Source of the DNA: Lathyrus oleraceus
Lineage: Eukaryota; Streptophyta; Magnoliopsida; Fabales; Fabaceae
DNA length: 64,000 nt
Assembly (NCBI RefSeq): GCF_024323335.1
Contig: NC_066581.1
Location: 180,289,330 to 180,353,329 of the forward strand
Direction of reading: 5' to 3'
The translations under genes were made by a program, and so were the position numbers. Within the stretch, counting starts at the first letter, position 1. Every line of letters starts with the position of its first letter. Below the pieces are notes generated by a model. The model was not told the DNA's origin. It was given only the letters and a program-made list of their open reading frames with translations, and made no database searches. This document shows positions 1-11,900 of the stretch, in pieces.

Positions 1-1012
1 GAAACTTCATATGATACATCTTTGAAGATTCCTTTGAGTTCATCTGCAACATGATCCTTGTGAACCTGTGACTAGTGGAATTCATCTACTACCTGGGCTA
101 AATTGAAGAAGATCATGGAGTGGCATAGATGGATGAGGCTATCTTTATTTGATGCCTTGCTCTTCAAGATAATATTGTATGCATTGTTTGTGGCTTGATT
201 CTAATATCCAAGGGAATTTAAGATTTCTATAAGACATTCTTGTCTATTGGATTGCTACCCATTGGTCAGATCTTTTCAACTCTTAACTTTTAATTTTGTG
301 CTTAGGATTAGTCTCTTCATCTCCTCCCCATCTCTTTAATTTCAAAATCTCTCCCTCCTTTTAAAAATTCTTCTTTGCTTGAACTAGATTTGTTCTAAAT
401 TTTGACCACTTTGCAAACTAGAAACTTTGGCCTTATGCCATTGCATTTTCAAACTTCTTTTCTTAATCAAACTCATAAATAGACTTAATTATACTTGACC
501 TAAACTTTCAAAAATCCAAAAACTAACTAACTCATTCAAACCAGTTTTTTAGGCCTTTGTGGCTTTCAAACTTAATTTTTGTTAAAAGGAATGCATCCAC
601 TTTGAAATTTGTATCACGAACTATAAGGTTTTGATCCCTCATTTTTATGTTGGTACGTAGGCACAAGTCCGAAGGACTTGTCAAACACAAAAATATATTT
701 AATGAATTCTTTTCTCATTCCCCCTTTCTATTTGTTTGTAAATATCACTTTGTACAAAATACATATGCACACAAAAAAGGGCTCCCTAGGAGTACCTAGG
801 ATACTTTGGGTGCTAACACCTTTCCTCTATGTAGCCAACCCCCTTACCTGTAATCTCTGGCATTTTATTAGTTTTGATTTGGAAACTTCTTATTTTTTGG
901 GTTTTGTTCGTACTTTCCCTTTTCCCTTGGAAACAATAAAAGCGCGGTGGCGACTCTTGTTATTTGATGTCTTGCTTATCCATAGCTTGATGATCATGAA
1001 TTTACCACTACA
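1..1012 (+). repeat. Element A 5' LTR, 3' portion
   Basis: This matches the reverse complement of about 31702-32790, the 3' LTR end of element C, along its length, ending in the shared run GATCATGAATTT-C-CTACA. The LTR ends with CA at 1012, nine bases before the PBS. An AATAAA at 935-940 could be its polyadenylation signal and has a counterpart in C. A TGGCGACTC word at about 951 resembles the start of the PBS but lies inside the LTR. Open frames here are not coding. Confidence 0.85.
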
Positions 1013-1021
1013 GAAATTAAG

Positions 1022-1039
1022 TGACGACTCTGCTGGGGA
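1022..1039 (+). other. Primer-binding site of element A
   Basis: The sequence TGACGACTCTGCTGGGGA lies 9 bases after the LTR end. It differs by one base from TGGCGACTCTGCTGGGGA, which fits the tRNA-Arg primer described for Ogre elements (recalled, not checked here). Element B has the nearly identical TGGCGACACTGCTGGGGA beside its 5' LTR, which supports the call. Confidence 0.8.
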
Positions 1040-1879
1040 GTAGTCTCTAGTGGGTTTAGCCTACTTTTGTGTGTGTGTATAATTGTCTATATGTGATGTA
1101 TGTATATTTGTTTGTGTGATATAATCTGCTTGTTGTACTTGGTGATCTCTGAGTGGTGAGATATGTTCTAACCCAAACTTGAGTGTAATTAAGATAGGAG
1201 GATGGTATAGTCATGTTCGACTTGTGTGGAGTAGTCCTTAACAAGTTGGCTTGAGATCCCTCTACTCAGTAGAGACCCTTTTGGATTTGGAAATGTCACA
1301 CAAGTATATGTGGTTAGGCATTACTATCTCTAATTTGGGTCCGAGAAGCTGAGGATCGTAGAACATTTACCCCCCCTTAGCCAATTTAGGACATAGTGCG
1401 GAGACTATTCAAGTATAGACTTGATAACAGTTGTTACACGATGCTACACTCAGACAAGTTTCTCTTGAGAATATTATGGGTCGATTAGTCAGTCATCTTA
1501 ACCTGTAATATCCAATGGATGGAATTAAGACTTTGGGAAATTTTTAGAACATGATCTACAAGTTTTTATCCTTAGTTCACTCCTTTGGGATGGTTTTTAC
1601 CCAGACTCCATGCTCGTGACTTACAACAAACCCTTGATTCTTGGTTGATCCAATCAAGTCTTGTCAATATCAATGGAACTTGGGTGTTGATAAGGTGAAA
1701 ACCAGAATCCACCAAAATGGATGATTGATCTTGACAATGACTTGATTCATCCCTTTACCTTTGCCTTGTGTGTGATCCCTTATTTGTGATTGTTGCATTC
1801 ATGCATTCATGCGTATCATAACATTCATCACATGAAAATTTCAAGGAACTGAGGTATTATTTGCAAATATTTTCAGACC
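1040..1879 (+). other. 5' untranslated leader of element A
   Basis: About 840 bases between PBS and ORF1, with no conserved frame. Just before the ORF1 start codon is a pyrimidine-rich stretch ending TATTTTCAG (1868-1876), which looks like a splice acceptor placed three bases upstream of the ATG. Splicing of the leader is an inference. Confidence 0.5.
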
Positions 1880-3062
1880 ATGGATTATGGACGAAGGAAC
1901 ACTAAGAAGTACAGTTTCAGATGTCCCGACTTGAAAGAGTTAAGGAAGCTAGCATCTTTTGAATTAGATCCCCTGGACTTCAAACAACGTCATTGGATGG
2001 TTCTGTCTATCTTGTATGTTGATGTGGTTAAAGGACTCCTGAGTGTGCTAGTGCAGTTCTATGATCCTCTCTACCGTTGCTTCACTTTCCCCGATTATCA
2101 GCTTGTGCCTATGTTGGAGTAGTATGCCCATCTCTTGGGGATACCTGTTTCTAACAAAGTGCCATTTAGTGGATTGGAAGAGATTCCCAGATCTCATCTT
2201 ATTGCTGAGGCTCTTCATTTGAAGAATTCTAAGATTGAGGCTCATTGGGTGAAGAAAGGAAGTTTATTTGGGTTGCCATCTGATTTCCTCATCAAGGAAG
2301 CTACTGCTTTTGCTCAAGCCGGTAGTGTGGACTCTTTTGAAGCTATCTTTGTGTTGCTCATTTATGGATTAGCTTTGTTCCCTAACATTGACGCTTTTGT
2401 TGATGTTAACGCCATTAGACTTTTCTTGATTGGGAATCATGTGCCTACTTTGTTGGGTGATATGTATTTGTCTTTGCATCTAAGGAATTCTAAGGGTGGT
2501 GGGACTATTGTCTATTGTATTCCTCTTCTGTACAAGTGGTTTATCTCTCACTTGCCTCAGACACCTGCTTTTGTGGAGAACAAACAATGTTTACGGTGGT
2601 CTTAGAGACTTATGTCTCTCACTAATGATGATATAGTTTGGTACGATCCTTCTTTGAGCAATTTGAAGATTATTGACTGTTGTGGTGAATTCTCTAATGT
2701 GCCTCTCATTGGTACACAAGGAGGAATTAACTATAACCCTGCTTTGGCTCGTCGTCAACTTGGGTTCCCCTTGAGAGACAAACCTAATAACACTTTATTA
2801 GAAGGTCTTTTCTTTCAAGAGGGTAAAGATCCCTAACATTTGAAGCAGAAAATTGTGCATGCTTGGCATAATATCCATAGGAAAGGAAGATCCGAGCTGG
2901 ATCTGCGCAATTGTGTAGCTTTGGAAGCTTACACTCTTTGGGTGAAGAAGAGAGCTTTCGAGTTGAAGATGTCCTATCCTTGTGAAAGACATGTGTCTAT
3001 GGTTGTGGTTGAGCCATTAACTCTCCCTAACCAAGATGTAGAGGAGTTGGAGTACGCGCTCT
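1880..3062 (+). pseudogene. Ogre ORF1 (DUF7745-like protein), broken
   Basis: One frame runs from ATG 1880 with in-frame stops at 2120-2122 (TAG), 2603-2605 (TAG) and 2834-2836 (TAA). The protein resembles the DUF7745/plant-mobile-domain-like ORF1 found upstream of gag in legume Ogre elements: FPDYQLVP near the N-terminus, then PLLYKWFISHLPQTPAF, DIVWYDPS, ARRQLGFPLRDKPNN and a helical tail. Its function in the element is unknown. After PNQDVEELE the normal coiled-coil C-terminus is missing and the frame passes straight into gag at about 3062. The intact tail is visible in A' at 20646-21062. Confidence 0.75.
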
Positions 3063-5230
3063 CATTGTGCACACCTCTCATTGTGCACACCTTACATCGT
3101 GTAGAGGACACCATTTATCATTCTGAGCCGTCTGAGGGTCCGGATGTTTATGAGAAAATGGACGAGATGAAGGATCAGTTTCTTGAGCTGCACAAGGAAT
3201 TGAAGACATTGAGAGGTAAAGACTTGTTTGGGAAAAGTGTTGCTGAGTTATGTCTGGTGCCGAATGTGAAGATTCTGGTGAAATTCAAAGTGCCTGACTT
3301 TGTAAAGTACAAGGGGAACACATGTCCGCTCAGCCACCTAGTGATGTATGCCCGCAAGATGTCTACCTAAACTGACAATGATCAATTGTTGATACACTAC
3401 TTCCAAGACAGTTTGACCGATGTTGCACTCCATTGGTATATGGGGTTGGACAGTGCAAGCATTCACAATTTCAATGACTTGGGAGAGGCTTTTGTCAAGC
3501 AATATAAGTACAATTTGGATATGGCGCCTGATAGAGACCAGTTGAGGTCTATGTCTCAGAAAGATAAAGAGACATTCAAAGAATATGCGCAAAGGTGGAA
3601 GGAATTGGCTGCCCAGATCACTCCTCCTTTAGAGGATAAAGAGATGACAAAAACCTTTTTGAAGACCATGAGTTCATTTGTTATGAACGTATGATTGCTA
3701 GTGCCCCCGGTGACTTTACCATAATAGTAAATATGGGAATGAGGCTTGAGGAAGGTGTCCGTGAAGGACGTTGGTCAAAGGAGGAAGCATCATCAAGTAA
3801 GAGATAAGGCAGTAGCTTTGGGAAGAAGAAAGATAGCGAAGCTAATGCAATTTCTAGTGGGAGGCAGAGGAGGCCTCAGATCAGAAGGAATCAACCACCC
3901 CGTCAACACCATCATCAAGTATCCTCAGTAATTCCAGTATTCTCGAATAATCAAGCAACACCAATTCAACAACAACAACAACTTCAACAGCAACAACTGC
4001 AACAATGCACAAACAGTTACAACAACAACAACAATACCAACAATCATCACCAACAAAACATTGAAAGGAAGAAGGTCTCTTTTGACCCGATTCCTATGAC
4101 TTACATCGAACTATAGCCATCTTTGGTTCTCAAGAACCTACTCCAACCGAGAAACCCGACACAAATTCCAGAACCACTTCCATGGTGATACAAGCCTGAA
4201 CTCCGTTGTGCTTTTCACCAAGGAGGACCCAGACATGACATAGAGAATTGCTATTCGCTCAAGTATGAGGTTCAGAAGTTGATAAAAAGTGGAATGGTGT
4301 CCTTCGAGGACCGTGCGCCGAACGTGAAAGCAAATCCGTTGCCTGCTCATGGGAATTCTCCTGTTAATATGGTGAATGGTTGTCCTGGGGAGTTTAAAGT
4401 GTTTGATGTTCGTTTTATCCGGAGGACCTTATGCACAAGGACATTTATACAGTGAGTGATTGTGAGCATGACCATGATGGGTGTGCTATCTGTAGTGTCA
4501 ACCCGAGAGGTTGTGAGATTGTGAAAAGGGACATGCAACAATTGATGGATGGACGCATGATTCAAATTGTTCAATCCCGTCATGTAGATGACGATGTGAA
4601 TGTCATACTGCCCATTTTCAAGAATCCCGAGAGAGTAGTCATTCAGTATGACAGCAGCAACAATAACAACATCAGCAACAGATCGGTATCACCGTTGGCC
4701 ATACGGTTAGCGGGTCCAGTCCCGTATGCATCCGATAAAGTTGTCTCATATCAGTACAATGCAACAATGATGAAGGATGGTCAAGAGGTCTCGTTTCCTA
4801 CAACCAGCTTTATAGTGAGCATTGCTGATGTTACCAAGGTGACCCGAAGTGGTCGTGTGTTTGGGCCGGTGTTCCCAAAAGATAAAGAAGAATCAGCTGG
4901 CACTAAGGAAGTGGAAGTGTCTGCTGTAGATCAGGTTAGTGCTTCAAAAGGTAAGTCTGGTGAATCCAGCAATTTGAAGGCTAATGATGATGATGAGGTA
5001 CTTCATCTGATCAAGAAAAGTGAGTTCAATATGGTGGAGCAGTTGCTCCAAACCCCCTCGAAGATTTCAGTACTGTCTCTGCTTATGAATTTAGAAGCGC
5101 ACAGAGAAGAACTGCAAAAAGTTCTTGAGCAAGCATTTGCGGAACATGATGTTACGGTGGATCAATTCGATCATATTGTGGCTAACATCACTTCCTGCAA
5201 CAGTCTCAGCTTTTGTGATGAAGAACTCGC
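3063..5230 (+). pseudogene. Element A gag, broken
   Basis: Gag of a Tat-lineage element, the capsid/nucleocapsid protein of the virus-like particle. Visible blocks: DTIYHSEPSEG, the capsid core with LIHYFQDSL and WYMGLDSASI, REG-type arginine-rich turns, a Gln/Asn-rich CAA-repeat tract (about 3960-4050), and a zinc-finger-like C-x2-H...H...C block near 4207-4252. There is a TAA at 3368-3370, a 2-base deletion at about 3680 that shifts frame, and further stops (near 3805 and 4114). An open stretch 4431-5480 carries the C-terminal gag region and leads into protease. A 15-bp tandem duplication (CTCATTGTGCACACC) marks the ORF1/gag deletion junction at about 3060-3091. Confidence 0.75.
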
Positions 5231-5678
5231 TAAGGAGGGTAGAAATCATAGCTTGGCTTTGCATATCTCAATGAATTGCAAAGATGATGCTTTGTCTAAT
5301 GTGCTTGTTGGCACTGGGTCGTCATTGAATGTGTTGCCGAAGTCAACTCTTTCAAAGTTATCGTATCAAGGAGCGCCTATGAGGTATAGTGGTGTAATCG
5401 TCAAAGCTTTTGACAGTTCACACAAAACAGTGATAGGAGAAGTTGACCTTCTAGTGAAGATAGGTTCGGGTGACTTCTAGATTACTTTCCAAGTAATGGA
5501 TATCCACCCAACCTATAGTTGTCTGTTGGGAAGGCCATGGATCCATATGGCAGGAGCTGTTACCTTCACGTTGCATCAGAAGCTCAAATTTGTCAAGAAT
5601 GGAAAGCTTGTAATCATTGGCGGGGAGAAGGTGTTGTTGGTTAGCCACCTGCCATCTTTCTCTCATGTTGAAGCTGAG
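5231..5678 (+). pseudogene. Element A aspartic protease, catalytic Asp lost
   Basis: A retropepsin-like domain continues in the gag frame. The active-site motif, normally DTGSS, reads GTGSS: codon 5310-5312 is GGC, so the catalytic aspartate is replaced. The flanking LNVLP and the downstream LLGRPWIH block are preserved. A TAG at 5478-5480 also breaks the frame. The reading frame is cut at 5678 by element G and resumes at 17370 in phase after its target duplication. Confidence 0.8.
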
Positions 5679-5779
5679 TGAAATTCTAGTTAACAGACTT
5701 CCGATGTCACAAGGGTTGTTATGACATCCGATTCTGCGCAGACAAGAATTATGCAGAACTTAAAATGTAAGTGCAGTAA
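5679..5779 (-). repeat. Terminal 101 bp of element G 3' LTR, separated by insertion of H
   Basis: This is the reverse complement of the last ~100 bases of the H LTR (the part after TTATTTACTGC), with scattered substitutions. It continues at 13931-13936 on the other side of H. The last five bases, AGTAA (5775-5779), are the TSD made by H. The left end abuts the CTGAG duplication in element A. Confidence 0.9.
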
Positions 5780-7141
5780 TGTAGGTGTTTAATTGGCTGC
5801 GTTATATGGTAAAACACTAATGTCTTGACTGATGTCATGACATGTATGTGTGACTACGTTGTAGTTACTACAGGACTAGCTAACACAGGATTATGGAATG
5901 CTGTGACACTCATACCTGTCAACAGATACTAAGGAACAAAAGTTCTGTTAGAACTTAGTATTCATTTGCAGTCTGGTTATCAAGGAAGAACCAGACCTGG
6001 CATAAGGCCTACTGACTGAATGTCAAACTGGATGTTGTGACATTCATCATTGACAGCAGCTACTGAAGATTAGGCAGAGTGGTGTTCTGCTATACTTCAG
6101 CATATTACTTAGTTTGTTCTTCAAGAGAATAACAGAACTAACTTAAGGCCAATTGTGTAAATGTCAAGTTGGACACTTTGACATTTATTAATGTAAGCTG
6201 TTACTGTAGTATGGTCATTTTGATCATGTACAGGTCAGCAAATTTGTACAGTCTGTTTTCTGGAAAAACAGACTCAGCATATGGACCTTGATGTCAAGCT
6301 GAATGTCGTGACATTCATTCCTGACAGCATATGCTAAATTGTAGGTTGTTCAGTTTTCTGTTTCAGCTTTTTCTCAGGCTATTCTTTAGGGATTCAACAG
6401 CTGAGAGAAAATCTAGGAAATCAACAACCAAGCTACATTCAATGAACCTAACAAATAGCCTATTTGTTAGCAACCTAAATGTTGAATTTGAGGGAACTTG
6501 TGTGACCTAAAATTCAGGAAAATACAGGTGCAAAAGCCCAGGTGCTGCAATATAAAAAGGAAGGCATTCCTTCATTCAGTTTCGGGGATTTTGAGGCGTG
6601 AAGATTTAGTGTGTCCATCATACTTCACTGCTGTATTTTGTGAGTCTAGTATTAGACGTATCTTGTAAGCCAAGCCATTATCAAGTAGATGATAGCTTTG
6701 GCATAGGGTGTTCATTGAGTTGTAAGTGTTGTGTCACTCAAAGCTTTTAAGCGTGAGTGCTGTGTATCTTGATTTAAGCTGTGAAGCATAATCAAGAGTT
6801 GTTTTTGAAGTGTGACTTCAAAGTGTCTTTAATATCATTGAGGTGATTGAGGGGGAGTGAGTAGGAACTCTGATCTTAGGTTAAGATTGAAATTGCATTG
6901 GGTAGGGATTAAGTGAGAAGTTGTAAACGGGTGAGTTTAGCTTTGAATTGATACTACTAATAGTGGATTTCCTCCCTGGCTTGGTAGCCCCCAAATGTAG
7001 GTCATGTTGGACTGAACTGGGTGAACAATTACTTGTGTTATTTACTGCACTTACTGTTAAGTTCTGCATAATCCCTGTCTGTGCAGAATTGGATGTCATA
7101 ACAACCAGTGTGACATCCAAAGTCTGATAACTAGAATTTCA
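5780..7141 (+). repeat. Element H 5' LTR (1362 bp)
   Basis: Starts TGTAGGTGTTTAATTGG and ends ACTAGAATTTCA. The 5' half is built of diverged modules, each with a phrase like ATGTCAAACTGGATGTTGTG followed by GACATT, and small inverted repeats around TCTGGTTAT...ACCAGA and TCTGTTTTC...ACAGA (about 5900-6330). A likely TATA element is ATATAAAAAG at about 6550, followed by the transcribed half. Confidence 0.95.
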
Positions 7142-7143
7142 AT

Positions 7144-7157
7144 TGGCATCAGAGCAG
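7144..7157 (+). other. Primer-binding site of element H
   Basis: TTGGCATCAGAGC begins two bases after the LTR end. It matches the initiator-tRNA-Met complement TGGTATCAGAGC with one change, the standard primer of plant Ty1/copia elements. Confidence 0.85.
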
Positions 7158-7211
7158 GAACCCTGCCTGTGAAGTTCTGGGTGAGATCTAGGGAAGTTAC
7201 TTTCTAGTACC

Positions 7212-10200
7212 ATGGACAAGGATTTAGGACACTCAAACAGACCACCCATGTTGGATGGATCTAATTATGATGACTGGAAGCCTCGTATGATAGCCTTCTT
7301 AAAGTCTCTAGACAGCAAAGTCTGGAGAGCTGTCAACAAGGGATGGGAACATCCAACGAGGACAGATGAAGATGGAGTCAGTGTGCAGATTCCTGAAGAA
7401 GATTGGGACAAGGAACAAGAGGCATTAGCTCTTGGAAATTCCAAAGCCTTGAATGCACTGTTCAATGGAATCACTAAGAACATCTTCAGGCTGGTGCACC
7501 ATTGTGAACTAGCTAAGGAAGTCTGGGATACCCTCAAGGTAACTCATGAAGGTACTTCCAAGGTGAAGATGTCCAAACTTCAGATGTTGACAACCAAGTT
7601 TGAAAATCTGAGGATGAAAGAGGATGAGACTATTCATGACTTTCACATGAATATTCTTGAAATTGCAAACACCTCTGGTGGACTAGGTGAGAAAATGACT
7701 GAAGAGAAACTTGTAAGAAAGATTCTCAGGTCCTTGCCTAAGAGGTTTGCTATGAAGGTCACAGCCATAGAGGAGGCTCAGGACATCAGCAATATGAAGG
7801 TAGATGACCTCATTGGTTCTCTCCAAACCTTTGAAATGGGCTTAGGTGAGTCTGCTGAGAAGAAGAAAAGCATAGCCTTTATATCTAATGCTGAAGAGGA
7901 GTCAGAAGAAGGATATACTGGAGGTAATGAAAGTATATCAGAAGCCTTAGCCATGCTTGGGAGGCAATTCAACAAGTTCATGAAGAAGAGTGATCAAAGA
8001 GGTAGACCTAATGTCAAGAACATCCCGTCTGACATTAAGAAAAGATCAACTTCTGAGGAGAAGTTCAACCATGGGAAGGGAATCCAGTGTCATGGTTGTG
8101 AAGGGTATGGACACGTCAGAGCTGAATGTCCTACTTACCTCAAATTGCAAAATAAGGGGCTAGCTATCACATGGTCTGAAGGAGATTCTGAAAGTGAATC
8201 TGAAGGAGAATCTGCCAAACATGTCACTGCACTAACCAGTGTTTGTGTCTCTGAAGATGACACAAGTGCAGATGAGCTGACATTTGATGAACTTGCTGCA
8301 GCATATAAGAAGCTGTGTACCACCAGTGCAGAAGTGCGTGCACAAGGAGAAAAGCAGAAGAAACTCATCAAGGAACTGGAAGATGAGAGACAGAAGCAAC
8401 TGTCTGCCATAGAGGGGCTAAATGGTGAGATAGCCCTGCTGACCTCCAAGCTGAACCAGATGACCAAATCCATCAGAATGATGAATAAGGGAACTGACAC
8501 CTTGGAAGAGATTCTAAAGGTGGGACAGCAGTCTGGAACCAAATCTGGGCTAGGATTTGGAAAAAGAGCTGAACACAAACGCCCAAAGGCTAGAGTTCAG
8601 AAGTTCAAGCGGATGTCAAAGCCAATGTCTCAACATCGAGGAACTAGGATGAATGATCATCAGAAGAGGAAATACCAGGATTGGAGGTGTCATCACTGTG
8701 GTAGGCTTGGACATATAAAAGCCTTCTGCTACTGGATTCATGGTTTCCCTAACAGAGCCTCACATGTCAGACCTAAGCATAAAACACGTAAGCGATGTGT
8801 TCCCATTAAGAAGCAACAATGGTATGCTAGGATAGCACACACTGCCCTAAGGGCTTCTTCCAGAGAAGACTGGTACTTTGACAATGGATGCTCAAGACAT
8901 ATGACTGGTATGGAAAATCTACTGGTAGATATTCAACCTCACACTACCAGCTATGTGACTTTTGGTGATGGTGCCAAAGGAAAAATAAGAGGTGTGGGCA
9001 AACTGGACTGTTCTGGAGTGCCAAAACTGAACAATGTGCTGTTAGTAAGAGGACTAACTACAAACCTCATCAGCATAAGTCAGCTGTGTGATCAAGGTTT
9101 TCATGTTCAGTTTACTAAGGAGCTGTGCATTGTGACAAATGGTGACAATCAGGAAGTTATGAGAGGAACCAGGTCCAAAGACAACTGCTACCTGTGGGAA
9201 CCTGAACTCTCTAACTTTTCCACAACATGCTCCTCAGCCAAGGAAGAACAGGAGGTGAAGCTGTGGCATAGAAGACTTGGACATCTCCACTTACGGGGAA
9301 TGAAGAAGATCATATCCAAGGAAGCAGTCAGAGGAATTCCAAAGCTTCTGATTGATGAAGGAAGAGTCTGTGGAGAATGCCAGGTGGGCAAGCAAACCAA
9401 GATGTCACACCCGAAGCTGGGACATTCCACAACCTTCAGAGTTCTGGAACTGTTGCACATGGACCTAATGGGACCTATGCAGGTTGAAAGTCTTGGTGGG
9501 AAGAAGTATGCTTACGTGGTGGTTGATGACCATTCCAGATACACGTGGATAAGCTTCATCAGAGAGAAGTCAGATACATTTGATGTCTTCAAAGATCTGT
9601 GCATAAGACTTCAAAGGGAAAAGGACAGTTGTGTGGTCCGGATTAGAAGTGATCATGGTACTGAATTCAAGAATTCCAAGTTTGATGAGTTTTGCTCGTC
9701 TGAAGGAATAAGCCATGAGTTCTCCTCTCCTATAACTCCTCAGCAGAATGGAATAGTTGAAAGAAAAAATAGAACTATCCAAGAATCTGCCAGAGCAATG
9801 ATTCATGCAAAGAAGCTCCCTATGCACTTTTGGGCTGAAGCAATGAATACCGCGTGCTATGTTCACAACAGAGTCACCTTGAGAAAAGGAACCTCCTCCA
9901 CTCTGTATGAAATATGGAAGGGCAGAAAACCCACTGTGAAGTACTTTCATATTATTGGGAGTAAATGCTACATTCTCACAGATCGTGAACAGAGAAGGAA
10001 GCTAGATCCCAAAAGTGATTAAGGCATATTTCTGGGATACTCCACTAACAGCAGAGCCTACAGAGTGTTCAACTACAGGACCAATGTCCTGATGGAATCC
10101 ATAAATGTCATTGTGGATGATAAAGAGGAAGGAACCGATGTCATGGAGGATGTTGAAACATTCCTTGACAGTCCAACTGACAGTCCAGTCAAGTCTGAAG

Positions 10201-11900
10201 AAGTACAGGAACCTCCTCCTGAATGTGAAGTAGAGGCACCCTCCAAAGTGCCATCTATCAGGATTCAGAAAGACCACCCTAAGGATCTTATCATAGGGGA
10301 TCGCACCAGTGGTGTAACTACCAGGTCAAGAGGAATAAACTCAAATTCCTGCTTTGTTTCCAAGGTTGAACCAAAGAATGTGAAAGAAGCCCTGACTGAT
10401 GAATACTGGATCATTGCCATGCAAGAGGAACTCGAGCAGTTCACAAGGCATGAAGTATGGGAGCTAGTTCCAAGACTTGAAGGGTCCAACATCATTGGTA
10501 CCAAGTGGATCTACAAAAACAAATCTGATGAGAAAGGAGTAATTACTAGAAATAAAGCAAGACTAGTAGCTCAAGGATACACTCAAGTAGAAGGGGTAGA
10601 CTTTGATGAGACATTTGCTCCTGTGGCTAGACTTGAGTCCCTCAGATTGCTGTTGGGGGTAGCATGCATCCTGAAGTTTAAGCTATTCCAAATGGATGTG
10701 AAGAGTGCATTCTTGAATGGCTACCTGAATGAAGAAGTTTATGTGGAACAACCCAAAGGGTTCTGTGATCCTAACCAACCTGAGCATGTATACAAGTTGA
10801 AGAAAGCCTTGTATGGGTTGAAGCAAGCACCCAGAGCTTGGTATGAAAGGTTAACCGAATTTCTGACCTCAAATGGATACAGAAAGGGTGGCATTGATAA
10901 AACCTTGTTTGTAAAGGATGAAGAAGGCAAAATCATGATAGCTCAAATCTATGTTGATGATATAGTCTTTGGTGGAATGTCAGAACAAATGGTTAAACAA
11001 TTTGTTCACCAGATGCAGTCTGAGTTTGAAATGAGTCTAGTGGGAGAACTGACCTATTTCCTTGGAATGCAAGTAAACCAAATGGAGGACTCTATGTTTC
11101 TCTCCCAAAGCAAGTATGCCAAGAACATAGTTAAGAAGTTTGGTATGGATAATGCCAGGCACAAGAGGACTCCTGCTCCTACTCATCTGAAGTTAACCAA
11201 AGATGATGGAGGGCCTAGTGTCGATCAATGCCTGTACAGAAGCATGATAGGTAGTCTACTGTATCTAACTGCAAGTAGACCTGATATTTCTTATGCAGTT
11301 GGAGTACGTGCCAGATACCAAGCAGAGCCCAAGGTGAGCCACTTGAATCAAGTCAAAAGGATTCTCAAGTACATCAATGGGACGTGTGACTATGGGATGT
11401 TGTATTCACATGGGTCTGAGCCTGTCCTATCTAGGTACTGTGATGCTGATTGGGCTGGAAGTGCTGATGACAGAAAAAGCACATCAGGTGGATGTTTCTT
11501 CTTAGGAGAAAACCTCATATCGTGGTTCAGCAAGAAGCAGAATTGTGTCTCTCTGTCCACTGCAGAGGCTGAATACATAGCTGCAGGAAGCAGTTGCTCC
11601 CAACTGGTCTGGATGAAACAGATGCTCACTGAGTACAATGTCTCTCAAAATGTCATGACATTGTTCTGTGATAATCTCAGTGCCATCAATATCTCCAAGA
11701 ATCCCATCCAACACAGCAGGACCAAACATATTGACATTAGGCACCACTTCATCAGAGATCTGGTGGAAGACAAGGTGATCACTTTGGAACATGTAGCCAC
11801 GGATCTTCAACTGGCTGACATGTTTACAAAGGCTCTGGATGCTACTCAGTTTGAAAACTTAAGGAGCAAACTGGGAATATGTCTCTCTGAGACCTTATAG
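7212..11900 (+). pseudogene. Element H gag-pol polyprotein, one in-frame stop
   Basis: A single frame of about 1562 codons from ATG 7212 (context ACCATGG) to TAG at 11898-11900, broken only by TAA at 10020-10022. Gag: an N-terminal LDGSNYDDWK block, CCHC knuckles CHGCEGYGHVRAEC and CHHCGRLGHIKAFC. Protease: WYFDNGCSRHMTG (Asp at residue 557; the usual DSG is DNG). Integrase: an HHCC finger around LWHRRLGHLH, then Asp in LHMDLMGPM, Asp in RSDHGTEF and Glu in NGIVERKNR. RT: TFAPVARLESLR, FQMDVKSAFLNG and intact YVDD (10950-10961). RNase H: CDADWAGSADDRKSTSGG, STAEAEY and SRTKHIDIRHHF. The stop lies in KSD*GIFLGYS, between integrase and RT, where a GAA-to-TAA change is the simplest explanation. 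This gene order and the SIRE-type LTR support the Maximus/SIRE lineage. Full activity is unlikely without readthrough. Confidence 0.93.

Noticed and set aside
951..959. TGGCGACTC inside the LTR of A as a PBS
   Set aside because: It lies about 60 bp before the LTR end, is followed by unrelated sequence, and a better PBS is at 1022-1039.
8135..8578. 147-codon minus-strand frame inside copia gag
   Set aside because: Shadow of the gag coding frame; composition mirrors it.
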